A stretch of DNA of 64,000 nucleotides from DATMNR01 sp963702765 (GTDB taxonomy: Bacteria > Chloroflexota > Ktedonobacteria > Ktedonobacterales > Ktedonobacteraceae): contig CAVPEB010000044.1 of NCBI GenBank assembly GCA_963702765.1, positions 62,001 through 126,000 of the forward strand. Reading direction: 5' to 3'. A program made the position numbers and the translations under genes. Of this stretch, positions 36,449-44,410 are shown one piece after another; positions within the stretch are counted from its first letter, which is position 1, and every line of letters starts with the position of its first letter. The notes beneath the pieces are model-generated. The model saw only the letters and a program-made list of their open reading frames with translations, made no database searches and was not told the DNA's origin.

Positions 36449-37250
36449 GTGTTGGCAAAACCAGGTCTTCAATAACAATAGCAACGCCATCCTCAGCGTT
36501 GCTGAGTGTGACATAATCGGCTGCCATCTTTACTTCGTCGTGTGCATTACCCATTGCTACACCTAGTCCCGCTAGCTGTAGCATACCAATATCATTGTGG
36601 TTATCACCAAAGGCAACTATTTCTTCGGGTTTGATATGCAGGTCCTTTGCAATAACTCTGAGCGCGTTGCCTTTGGATACGTCAGGGTGCAATAGTTCTA
36701 TAATGTCAAATGACGATTGCGCTACGTAGAGTTTTCCATCAAAGATACCTTCAAGATCGCGGCGCTTTTCGCGCAAGGTACTTTCTTCGCCTATGCCCGC
36801 TACCTTAATACATGATAGTGGGTAAAGACTGGCAACATCTTCAATTTCTATGACGGGTGAGACTGGGGGTCGATACCACTCACGAGCACGGGGTGTATCT
36901 TTGTCGACATAGACACGGTGTAACGTGTGATAAGCACGGTATAGGCCAAGTGTACGCAGCTCGGCCAGAGCAGGTAATATGAGATCAGGCGGAATGAGAC
37001 GTTCGTGTATAATGGCGCTACTATGAATATCTGCGATAATAGCACCATTTTCGATGATCTGGGGTGCACTGAGAGGTAAGTCGGCACAGACATTTTGTAG
37101 TACTGATAAAGTCTGACCGGTTGCAATGACGATAACCATACCCGCGTCGACTGCCCGGCACAGCGCTTTATATGTTCGTGAAGTTATATGCTTATATGGA
37201 AGTGGGGCGAGAAGTGTTCCATCGAGATCTATTGCCAACAGGCTATACAT
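36441..37250 (-). CDS. Cof-type HAD-superfamily phosphatase
   Basis: A 269-aa IIB-type HAD hydrolase. Motif I is in LLAIDLDGTLLAP, motif II Thr in VIVIATGQ, and motif III/IV in KGNALRVIAKDLHIKPEEIVAFGDNHNDIGML. The C2 cap domain lies between about residues 85 and 190. Members dephosphorylate sugar phosphates or flavin-type nucleotides; the substrate cannot be told here. The gene converges with kbl, overlapping by 8 bp. Confidence 0.9.
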   Translation of the reverse strand: MYSLLAIDLDGTLLAPLPYKHITSRTYKALCRAVDAGMVIVIATGQTLSVLQNVCADLPLSAPQIIENGAIIADIHSSAIIHERLIPPDLILPALAELRTLGLYRAYHTLHRVYVDKDTPRAREWYRPPVSPVIEIEDVASLYPLSCIKVAGIGEESTLREKRRDLEGIFDGKLYVAQSSFDIIELLHPDVSKGNALRVIAKDLHIKPEEIVAFGDNHNDIGMLQLAGLGVAMGNAHDEVKMAADYVTLSNAEDGVAIVIEDLVLPTLR

Positions 37251-37371
37251 GAATTGCTCCTGTTTCGAAAAGGCTTGAATACCGAGTGTTCAAAATACTA
37301 TACCAGTATATCTGGCTTTTGGAGCGGTTTGCAAGCATAAAGAGCACAGACTAGATTTACTATGTTGTGAC

Positions 37372-37423
37372 TATGTTTGCTACCTTGCTAAAAATATCAG
37401 GTACGCTTATACTAGCAAACATA
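37372..37423 (+). promoter_or_regulatory. Promoter bracketed by an 11-bp inverted repeat
   Basis: TATGTTTGCTA (37372-37382) and TAGCAAACATA (37413-37423) are perfect arms separated by 30 nt; arm centres are 41 nt apart, close to four helical turns. Between them lies TTGCTA (37385-37390), 17 nt, TATACT (37408-37413), a plausible promoter for the Nudix gene. The right arm touches the -10. This looks like an operator pair. Confidence 0.5.
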
Positions 37424-37467
37424 CCACTGTATCTTATTTTTTGAGTGCGAAGGAGTTTTGCCCGGCA

Positions 37468-37932
37468 ATGAAAGAGAAGATTAAAGGTTGGTTGGCGGGA
37501 TTGGCTTACCAGGTGATTGTTCTTTTTACATTAGGACAAATCTCTCCACTACTCGGTGCAGGCGCGATTATTGAGCAAGATGGCAAGATTTTGCTCATTG
37601 ATCGATCTGATGGTTTAGGTTACACAGTGCCTGGAGGCATTGTTCGTCACAAGGAGACATTGGAGAAGTGCGTTTTGCGTGAAGTGCGCGAAGAGACCGG
37701 ATTTGAAATCAAGCTTACCGGTCTTGTTGGAGTTTATTCATCGATTAAAAGAGATCCACGTTTTAGAGCTATTGCAATCACATATAAAGGCATTATTATT
37801 GGTGGAACGCAGCATGGCTCTGGTGAAGGTGAATCATGCTGGCGTTCACCGGAAGAAGTTTTTGGGCAAATGGCTTTTGATTGTGAAGATATGCTCAAGG
37901 ATTATTTAAATGGGCAGCAGAGCCTTTCTTGA
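37468..37932 (+). CDS. Nudix hydrolase
   Basis: A 154-aa Nudix protein. The complete Nudix box is visible as GIVRHKE, seven residues, then REVREETGFEI. Such enzymes hydrolyse nucleoside diphosphates linked to another group X. A hydrophobic N-terminal stretch (about residues 7-30, LAGLAYQVIVLFTLGQISPLL) might be a membrane-associated helix. The frame also has a TTG at 37441, but the ATG at 37468 with a GGAG 12 nt upstream is preferred. Substrate unknown. Convergent with the UbiB-family gene, 5 bp apart. Confidence 0.88.
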   Translation: MKEKIKGWLAGLAYQVIVLFTLGQISPLLGAGAIIEQDGKILLIDRSDGLGYTVPGGIVRHKETLEKCVLREVREETGFEIKLTGLVGVYSSIKRDPRFRAIAITYKGIIIGGTQHGSGEGESCWRSPEEVFGQMAFDCEDMLKDYLNGQQSLS

Positions 37933-37937
37933 TAGCG

Positions 37938-39587
37938 TTAACGGGGACGCTTTTTACTTGAACGCTTCTCAGGTTTACCCAGAGTATCAACTACAAGCTT
38001 GCCACCAATGATCATCGATGCCACGATGATGCTAAGCGACAAGCGGTTTGCAGCTCGATTTATACTTTTGACCGCCTCATCGAGGTGATCAACCTCCAAC
38101 CGCAGAGTGAGCTGATCATTTGCCAATTTATCGATGATCATCTCTGTACGACGGGGGGTGTTCTCAAAGAGACGTTTCATATCAATTACCCAGGCAAACA
38201 TACGGCCCGGTGATATCTGTCCAAGGACGCGTTTTTCCATGACCTTCAACATATAGTCACGGATCAATTGTACAGGATCGAGTTCAGGAGACAACACTCT
38301 AATGGTGCCGTCAAGGTTGAGCATAGCCTTACCAAGCAGCGTCATTGAAGTGGGTACTGGAGTGCTATGAGATTGTGCCAGCTTCGTCAAATCGAGCAAA
38401 GCTGTTCCTATAGCCATGCGTCCACCACTCATATCGTGGTAACGGCTAACAAGTGCAGAAACATCTTGTGTGAAGGCCCTACGGTCAACATCTTTGGGGA
38501 TTTCAATCATGTCAAGATATGTGTCGGCCACACGTTCACCAAGACGCTCAGAGAAAGCCAATAGAAGAAGTATGATCTTGTCTTTCTGATCAGCATCGAA
38601 TCGTCCAACCATACCAAAATCCATTAGCGCAAGCCGACCGTCATCAGCAAGGAAGATATTGCCTGGATGGGGATCGCAGTGGAAGACACCATCTATGACC
38701 ATTTGTTTGAGATAGGCAGATAGTAATTCTTTAGCAATGGAACGAGAATCCAGTATATCAAGCTCTTCGCGGCTTACTTCAGCGAGTTGTCTACCATGAA
38801 CAAAGCTGAGGGTAAGTACACGCCGAGTAGTATATTCACTATAAACAGTAGGTGTTGTGAGGAGTTGGAATTCTGAAATTTGTTTCCCTATCAGACGGGT
38901 GCTTTCAGCCTCCTGTCGAAAATCGAGTTCCTGACTTAGGCTACGTTCCAATTCGCGGACAATTTGTAGGAAGCCATAGCGTTTCCCATATGGGGTAAAT
39001 CTGCTAGCAAACTGTGCTACTTCGTGTAGGATTTCAATGTCGATTTCGATTCTCTGGCGAGCCCCTGGACGTTGTACTTTGACAGCTACTTCATTTCCAT
39101 CAGGCAGAATAGCACGATGAACCTGAGCCATAGATGCAGCGGCTAGAGGTTCGCAGTCGAATGATGCGAATAATTCTGAAATCGGCGCACCCAGTTCATT
39201 TTCGATGATAGTGGTTATCTTGTCCCCTGGAACGGGTGAAACAGTGTTTTGAAGGCGAGAAAGAGCTTCGATGTAGTCAGGTGGCAACAGGTCAGGTCTG
39301 GTACTCAATAATTGACCTAACTTAATAAAGCAAGGTCCCAATTCTTCAAGCGCACTGGCCAATCCCGCAGCATGATCTTCCTCTTCGTCGTGAAGTTCTT
39401 CAATCGAGAAATCATCATCACCATGTTGATGGTTCATAAATTGGGCTGCAATATGATGCAATTCATATTTTCGCAGGACGCTGAATATCTCAAAATACCG
39501 TTCAGGGTGGCGCGAAAACCGACTTACGATTAAATTCCTCACAGATAGAGGTGCATCTGAGTTAACGTGATTCTTGAGGTTTGCCAT
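37938..39587 (-). CDS. ABC1/UbiB-family atypical kinase
   Basis: A 549-aa protein of the ABC1/ADCK/UbiB family. Visible: LGPCFIKLGQLLSTRPDLLP with the KxGQ motif, an Ala-rich loop plus ATP-site Lys in AAASMAQVHRAILPDGNEVAVKVQRP, the catalytic segment VFHCDPHPGNIF, and the DFG-like LALMDFGMVG. A hydrophobic C-terminal segment (about 510-535) anchors it to the membrane. Such proteins support ubiquinone or menaquinone biosynthesis or lipid homeostasis. A polyprenyl diphosphate synthase is encoded about 3 kb further on, though not in the same operon. No ubi or men genes are adjacent. Confidence 0.92.
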   Translation of the reverse strand: MANLKNHVNSDAPLSVRNLIVSRFSRHPERYFEIFSVLRKYELHHIAAQFMNHQHGDDDFSIEELHDEEEDHAAGLASALEELGPCFIKLGQLLSTRPDLLPPDYIEALSRLQNTVSPVPGDKITTIIENELGAPISELFASFDCEPLAAASMAQVHRAILPDGNEVAVKVQRPGARQRIEIDIEILHEVAQFASRFTPYGKRYGFLQIVRELERSLSQELDFRQEAESTRLIGKQISEFQLLTTPTVYSEYTTRRVLTLSFVHGRQLAEVSREELDILDSRSIAKELLSAYLKQMVIDGVFHCDPHPGNIFLADDGRLALMDFGMVGRFDADQKDKIILLLLAFSERLGERVADTYLDMIEIPKDVDRRAFTQDVSALVSRYHDMSGGRMAIGTALLDLTKLAQSHSTPVPTSMTLLGKAMLNLDGTIRVLSPELDPVQLIRDYMLKVMEKRVLGQISPGRMFAWVIDMKRLFENTPRRTEMIIDKLANDQLTLRLEVDHLDEAVKSINRAANRLSLSIIVASMIIGGKLVVDTLGKPEKRSSKKRPR

Positions 39588-39799
39588 ATAAATTCATGGC
39601 ATTTCCCTGACGGGAATATGCCCTCCTCCTTCCGAAATAATGTCCATACAGTCTTACCTTATATTACACGAAATTGTTCTACTTTTAAGAACGAAAATGA
39701 AAATCATGGCAAATATTAGTTCCTTTTAGGAAAACGTTTGAGATTCGTTTTCGGATTACTCATCTTCGGAATATCAGGTATCATGAATAATGAGTGATA

Positions 39800-39808
39800 T
39801 GGTATAGT
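39800..39808 (+). promoter_or_regulatory. Extended -10 promoter for the small Cys-motif gene
   Basis: TG-G-TATAGT (39800-39808), 48 nt before the ATG at 39856. No convincing -35. The remaining part of the 268-bp divergent gap is AT-rich with no gene. Confidence 0.35.
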
Positions 39809-39855
39809 GCAGGTACATTCAGAACAATTTCAGAACGTGAGCGAGGAGGCCACTA

Positions 39856-40260
39856 ATGCCTATCTGCCCTATTTGTGATGATACGGGGTTACAGAATTCA
39901 GATTCGGAGCATCCTGAATTTTGTTATTGCGCTGCCGGAAAACATGCTCGCCGTCAATGGGAAACAAGCCGAGGCGGTGGACAAGGAAAAAATCAACCTA
40001 AACCTGCTAGCTTCATAGATATTGGAAACCTTGATGAAGTAAATGCTAGTGTTGATGCAATGCGCGCCTCATTGCTGGGTTCAGTTGCAAGTGAAACAAG
40101 CACAGCTACGAAGCATCCTGCTGTTCAACTGCTCTATCAAGTTGCACATGCGAATCATGAGGTGTCAGTAGTTGAGGCAACACAACTCTTTGAGCTTGCA
40201 AAAGCTTTAGAGGAATTTTTGGGGAAGTTAGCGCCTATAGGTCGCAATCTTAGGAGATAG
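39856..40260 (+). CDS. Small protein with N-terminal Cys motif
   Basis: A 134-aa protein that I do not recognise. Cys4, Cys7, Cys23 and Cys25 (CPIC, then CYC) may bind zinc. A Gly/Gln/Lys-rich linker follows, and the C-terminal 60 residues (HPAVQLLYQVAHANHEVSVVEATQLFELAKALEEFLG) look helical. GAGGAGG 8 nt before the ATG is a very strong ribosome site, which argues that it is real. It precedes, in the same direction, the zinc-ribbon pseudokinase gene by 285 bp. Confidence 0.6.
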   Translation: MPICPICDDTGLQNSDSEHPEFCYCAAGKHARRQWETSRGGGQGKNQPKPASFIDIGNLDEVNASVDAMRASLLGSVASETSTATKHPAVQLLYQVAHANHEVSVVEATQLFELAKALEEFLGKLAPIGRNLRR

Positions 40261-40295
40261 GGCCGTAATCAACTAGTAATAATGGGTATTTAGTA

Positions 40296-40346
40296 TTGAC
40301 AGTAGAACATGTTCTACTCTACTATACTAGTTGCGAGAACATGCTC
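40296..40346 (+). promoter_or_regulatory. Promoter with palindromic operator and second half-match
   Basis: TTGACA (40296-40301) is followed 18 nt later by TACTAT (40320-40325). Within that spacer is the perfect 16-bp palindrome GTAGAACATGTTCTAC (40302-40317). A related site, AGAACATGCTC (40337-40347), shares AGAACATG-TC with the palindrome and lies 32 bp downstream, about three helical turns. Together these suggest a dimeric repressor. The pseudokinase ATG is at 40546. Confidence 0.55.
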
Positions 40347-40457
40347 CTGGTTTATTCATTCATGATTCCGAGGTCAATTGTCACCTCCGAATTAGTTTCT
40401 ATGCTGGCCTTATTGAGTTATCCGGTGAAAATGTTGCAGGAAGTAAAAAGAGAAGTT

Positions 40458-40482
40458 GTGGGGATGCTGTCTCCCCGCTTTT
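40458..40482 (+). terminator. Terminator-like hairpin in the pseudokinase leader
   Basis: A 7-bp stem GTGGGGA (40458-40464) / TCCCCGC (40472-40478, one G-T wobble), 7-nt loop, followed by TTTT. It lies between the promoter at 40296 and the start at 40546, 64 nt before the ATG, so it could be an attenuator, or else the terminator of the upstream gene. Confidence 0.4.
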
Positions 40483-40545
40483 GCAGGGCAAGTCTATACT
40501 ACGAAAAGTTAGTGCTGTTAAATGGGGCACAGAGAGAGGTACATT

Positions 40546-42303
40546 ATGATATGTCCGCGTTGTGGTAATGAGTGGGACGCAACAAAAGGGGCTTGCACTC
40601 GTTGCGGATTTGTAGTACGCACGACTGGTCAGTCAGGATCTTTTCCAAATCAATCAAATGCGCCTCAGAGGAGCAATCAAATGTCGGGAGGTTTATCTAA
40701 CCTGGCAAAGCAGCAGTCGAATGGAATGACATCTGTGAAGCAACAGTCAGGTGGGTTATCGGCTCCAATGCAACCAGGTTTCCCGATTTCTAATCGACCA
40801 ATAACTCCTCCTCCTGCCCAAAACTCATACAATAATGGGTTTCCAAACTCGTCGTCTCCAATTGATAGGACTTTTCCTAAACCCACTTTTGAGAAGAATG
40901 TATTGAAAGGAATACCTCAATCTGCTCCTCAATCAGGAGTGAGCAGTACAGATTCTTTATCATACACGAATAACTCGCAGGCTCAGGGTTCTTCTCCAAA
41001 CTATCAGGTAAATCGATCTTCTGGTTATGTTCAACAGGATATGCGCCCTTTACAAGCACCAGTTCAGTCACAAATGCCCGTTCGCCAATATTCGTTGGAA
41101 TCTACAAATAGAAATATGTCGAATCAACAGATGCCTCGTCCTGCGAGTTCATTTCAGCAAGTTTCTAATACACGGCCACTTCTGCCTGGCGTTCTTTTGC
41201 GTGGTGGTCGTTATCGGCTACTAGAATTGCAAGAGAGGCAAGACTGGTTATCAGGGGTTTTTGAAGCTGTTTGGATTGGCAAAGATGCTCACCGGGCAGG
41301 ATCACAAGTGATGATGACAGAGGTTGTGTTACCAGAAAATTCTTCGGTAATGACGCAAACGCTTCTACGTACAGCTACAATGGCATTGGCCACGGTGGGT
41401 AGGCATCCTCATATTCCCGGCCTCTGGGATGCATTTAGCGATCAGGGTCGAAGTTTCTTTGTTTTTGAGCCTGTTGAAGGTGAAACGTTAATGGGGCGTA
41501 TGCGCTATAGTGGGCGCCCCTTGCCTGAGCAAGAAGTAATAGAGTGTTGCCTACAACTCACCGATGTGTTGGAATTATTATCACAACAATCTCCCCAGTT
41601 GGTGCATGGTTTAATTCGACCAGAACACATCGTGCTGAGTCGGAACAACTCACAATATATCCTGACTAACTTCTCAATTGTACTTGCTGGCGGTGGTATA
41701 CAATATGTTGCCGGTATGGAACGTTCTCGTCTTTCAGCCTATGCTGCACCGGAGTTCGTTAGAGGGGTTGTAGATGTACGGACAGATCTGTATTCATTGA
41801 TTGCTACAGCGTATCAAGCAGTGACAGGTAGCGCTCCAGTTGGAGTAAATGGAAGCATTCCTCAAGCACAGCGGATCAATCCTAACGTTTCGCCTACTTT
41901 TGATGCTATTCTATCAAAGGGATTACGCACTGTTCCTAATCAACGCTATCAACGTCCCTCTGAGCTTCGTCAGGATTTACTAGCCATGCGTTCAGTCAGC
42001 GGGACACTTGTATCAGGCAAAGATAGTCATCCTGCATTCCAGAATAGAGATCCAAATTTGGTCGTCAAAAATGGGCAACAAACTTATGTACCAACGCAGC
42101 AGACCACCGATCAAGTTGCTCAAGCTTTACCATTCTTATTAAATACCAACGATGATTTGGAAGAGCAGGTATTATTACTTCCCAAACCGGAAGAATTACC
42201 CCCTTTAAAAGCAGGAAATGATACTTTGAATGCAGCCGTATTGTTGGGTCTAATTTTGGTGGTTCTGGTTGTAATTGTTGTCATAAGCCAGATGACAACC
42301 TAG
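40546..42303 (+). CDS. Zinc-ribbon pseudokinase with C-terminal membrane anchor
   Basis: A 585-aa protein. Residues 1-25 are a zinc ribbon (CPRCGNEW, then CTRCGF). A Gln/Ser/Asn/Pro-rich linker extends to about 210. A protein-kinase-like domain follows (about 220-480), but key residues are lost: the VAIK Lys region reads QVMMTEVVL, the HRD motif reads HGLIRPEHIVL with no catalytic Asp, and DFG reads TNFSI. The APE-like segment AYAAPEFVRG and the RTDLYSL F-helix motif remain, so the fold is a kinase fold. A last hydrophobic helix (about 562-580) is the membrane anchor. The ATG at 40546 has AGAGAGG 6 nt upstream and is preferred to that at 40522. It ends 4 bp inside the convergent prenyl synthase gene. 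Confidence 0.85.
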   Translation: MICPRCGNEWDATKGACTRCGFVVRTTGQSGSFPNQSNAPQRSNQMSGGLSNLAKQQSNGMTSVKQQSGGLSAPMQPGFPISNRPITPPPAQNSYNNGFPNSSSPIDRTFPKPTFEKNVLKGIPQSAPQSGVSSTDSLSYTNNSQAQGSSPNYQVNRSSGYVQQDMRPLQAPVQSQMPVRQYSLESTNRNMSNQQMPRPASSFQQVSNTRPLLPGVLLRGGRYRLLELQERQDWLSGVFEAVWIGKDAHRAGSQVMMTEVVLPENSSVMTQTLLRTATMALATVGRHPHIPGLWDAFSDQGRSFFVFEPVEGETLMGRMRYSGRPLPEQEVIECCLQLTDVLELLSQQSPQLVHGLIRPEHIVLSRNNSQYILTNFSIVLAGGGIQYVAGMERSRLSAYAAPEFVRGVVDVRTDLYSLIATAYQAVTGSAPVGVNGSIPQAQRINPNVSPTFDAILSKGLRTVPNQRYQRPSELRQDLLAMRSVSGTLVSGKDSHPAFQNRDPNLVVKNGQQTYVPTQQTTDQVAQALPFLLNTNDDLEEQVLLLPKPEELPPLKAGNDTLNAAVLLGLILVVLVVIVVISQMTT

Positions 42304-43289
42304 TGCTTGCGCATAACCACGAAGTCGATTAACTCATTGAGAATTTGGAGATCTTTCGATTGGGAGAAGTGTGCCAAAGATTCTCGAGCTTTATTAGCAT
42401 AGATAATAGCGTCAGCAAGTGAACGCTGCACACCTGTGCCGGTGACAACCCAGTTAACTATGGCACGTATGTCTTCTTCGCTATGAGATGCTCCATTGAG
42501 TAAGTTGTGTACCTCTTGATAATGACCGTTCCTGGGTTGCTCCTGCAAAGCGTAAATCAAAGGCAATGTTACCATACCCTGCCGTAGATCATTGCCTGCT
42601 GGTTTTCCAATGGTTTCCTGATTTTCAGTGTAATCCAGGACATCGTCGATAATTTGAAAAGCGATTCCAAAATTCATGCCGTATTTATGTAGATGCTCAA
42701 TACTTTGATCTGAAGCGTCACTAAGTATGGCGCCGCCTTTGCAGCAAGCTGCAATCAAACATGCTGTCTTGTGGCTGGTCTTTTCATAGTAACTCTTCAC
42801 AGTGAGATCGATACGTCCCGCAGTCATCATCTCCATAATTGTGCCTTCACAAACGGTAGCTACCGTATCCGAAAAGAGGTGGTCAATGCGATTTTCATTG
42901 ATATCTGCTATCAATCCAGCTGTTTTGGCAAAGTAGTAATCTCCCAGCAAAATAGCTATGTTGTTACCCCATAGAGCATTAACAGTAGGATTACCACGGC
43001 GGGTAAGCGCGTTATCAACAATATCGTCATGAATAAGTGTTGCGAGATGAACCATCTCGAAAGCCACACTTAGTGGAAGCAATTTGTCAAAGCGATATAT
43101 GTTCAGTTTGCCTGAAAGCAGTGTGAGCGCAGTCCTAAGACGTTTGCCAGGTGATCCAAGCGCGTGCATAGATGCGGAATTGAGGATGTCGAGTCCGGAG
43201 GTAGCTCGTTCCTGAAAAGTGACATCCACAAGATCAAGGTCAGGTTGGATACTGGCAAGTAGCTGGCTCAAAGTGGCCGTATCATTCAT
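42300..43289 (-). CDS. Long-chain polyprenyl diphosphate synthase
   Basis: A 329-aa trans-prenyltransferase of the IspB/HepT family, which makes the side chain of respiratory quinones. The first Asp-rich motif is in ATLIHDDIVDNALTRRG and the second in IIDDVLDYTE. The residue five before the first motif is Ala, not aromatic, which in this family allows long chains (C35-C50). Length and the G-K-x-x-G-R-T-like SPGKRLRTALTLLSG are typical. It lies beside the UbiB-like gene region, consistent with quinone metabolism, though on its own transcript. Exact chain length cannot be told. Confidence 0.9.
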   Translation of the reverse strand: MNDTATLSQLLASIQPDLDLVDVTFQERATSGLDILNSASMHALGSPGKRLRTALTLLSGKLNIYRFDKLLPLSVAFEMVHLATLIHDDIVDNALTRRGNPTVNALWGNNIAILLGDYYFAKTAGLIADINENRIDHLFSDTVATVCEGTIMEMMTAGRIDLTVKSYYEKTSHKTACLIAACCKGGAILSDASDQSIEHLHKYGMNFGIAFQIIDDVLDYTENQETIGKPAGNDLRQGMVTLPLIYALQEQPRNGHYQEVHNLLNGASHSEEDIRAIVNWVVTGTGVQRSLADAIIYANKARESLAHFSQSKDLQILNELIDFVVMRKH

Positions 43290-43333
43290 GAGGGACTCTC
43301 CATTTCGGGCATCTTTTGCATATGGCTAAAATA

Positions 43334-43366
43334 AGAAGCGGTCTGCTCATTGCGTAAACCGCCTCT
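43334..43366 (-). terminator. Hairpin between radical SAM gene and prenyl synthase
   Basis: On the minus strand AGAGGCGGT pairs with ACCGCTTCT (9 bp, one wobble) around a 15-nt loop, followed by TATTTT. It follows the radical SAM gene by 90 bp but also lies between the candidate prenyl synthase promoter (43409-43420) and its start at 43289. Either it ends the upstream operon or it acts as an attenuator. Confidence 0.5.
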
Positions 43367-43408
43367 AAAAAACTTTGCCGGTTCAGTGTATTATTATTGC
43401 TGTGTAAG

Positions 43409-43420
43409 ATTATAGCACGT
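43409..43420 (-). promoter_or_regulatory. Extended -10 promoter of the prenyl synthase gene
   Basis: ACGTGCTATAAT on the minus strand: TATAAT with TG-C upstream, identical over 12 bases to the element before the Nuo-like operon (19169-19180). The gene starts 120 nt downstream. The -35 region is weak. Confidence 0.45.
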
Positions 43421-43456
43421 CTCAACCAGGAGATGGGAGGGGATGCGAATAGGTGA

Positions 43457-44401
43457 TTACACTACTAACGTCGTGTCTAGCTCCATCAGGTCTTCTTGTA
43501 CATACCCAGCAGAGAAATTGAATTCTTCCAGAGCATCAAGCGCAGAACGATATTCACTCCAACTTAATCGTCTATTTAGAATCGGATCATTCACTGCTTT
43601 CCAGGCTGGGAAATACTGATCCATTAGACTTACTGGAGTATCAGGACCCAATTCTTCGGCTATCCAACTAAGAACTTCGCGGGTCCCTGAAATGTCCTCT
43701 GGCATTACAAGATGACGAATAAGAAGCCCACGTTTAGCTATTCCTTCATCGTCTAGTTGTAGTGGACCGACTTGCCGATGCATCTCACGTAGAGTGGCTT
43801 GATTGGCTTCAACATAATGAGGCATTTTGGAAGTTCGTAGGGCATTTTTGTTGTCTGAGTATTTAGCGTCCGGAAGATAGATGTCGACAACTCCATCCAA
43901 TAATGCGAGAGTTTCCATGTTCTCATAACCAGCGCAATTGTAAACGAGAGGCAGGCGTAGACCTTTGCCGCATGCAACGACAAGAGCTGCAAGTATTTGT
44001 GGAACAAAGTGAGTTGGTGTTACAAGGTCCAGATTATGGCAGCGTTTTTTTTGTAAGTAAAGCATCATATCTGCCAGACGTTCGGGACCAACACGGTGTC
44101 CCAAACCTCCCTGACTCAAAGAGAAATTCTGACAATAGGTGCATCGAGCCTGACAATAGCCAAAGAAGATTGTGCCGGCCCCCTGTGTGCCGCTGATAGG
44201 CGGCTCCTCTCGGCGATGGATGTTCCACGAGGCTACAATAGCCTCTGAACCAGACCTGCAAACTCCAGTTTTACCGGCAAGGCGGTTACAACGACAATTC
44301 TGTGGACAGATTGTGCAACTGCGTAAAGTCCCCCAGGCAGTGGCAGCTCGTGCTGCCAATTCACCTGTCTCAAAGAGATTGAGGTAGCTTGGATACAACA
44401 T
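43457..44401 (-). CDS. Radical SAM protein, PflX/PflA-like
   Basis: A 314-aa radical SAM protein of the PflX-like group (putative pyruvate formate-lyase activating enzyme family, COG1313-type). The radical SAM cluster ligands are CQARCTYCQN (Cx3Cx2C). A Cys-rich N-terminal part (CTICPQNCRCNRLAGKTGVCRSG is split by basic residues) adds six cysteines, perhaps another metal site. LVTPTHFVPQILAAL and LVYNCAGYENMETL are conserved family segments. No glycyl-radical enzyme is adjacent, so the true substrate is unknown. It is followed by the terminator-like hairpin and lies 9 bp downstream of the phosphotriesterase-family gene, likely one operon. Confidence 0.85.
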   Translation of the reverse strand: MLYPSYLNLFETGELAARAATAWGTLRSCTICPQNCRCNRLAGKTGVCRSGSEAIVASWNIHRREEPPISGTQGAGTIFFGYCQARCTYCQNFSLSQGGLGHRVGPERLADMMLYLQKKRCHNLDLVTPTHFVPQILAALVVACGKGLRLPLVYNCAGYENMETLALLDGVVDIYLPDAKYSDNKNALRTSKMPHYVEANQATLREMHRQVGPLQLDDEGIAKRGLLIRHLVMPEDISGTREVLSWIAEELGPDTPVSLMDQYFPAWKAVNDPILNRRLSWSEYRSALDALEEFNFSAGYVQEDLMELDTTLVV

Positions 44402-44410
44402 GAAAATCTA

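Noticed and set aside
40296..40568. 90-aa ORF over the pseudokinase leader
   Set aside because: It begins at the -35 element of a good promoter, runs over a hairpin and overlaps the zinc-ribbon start; no ribosome site or domain.
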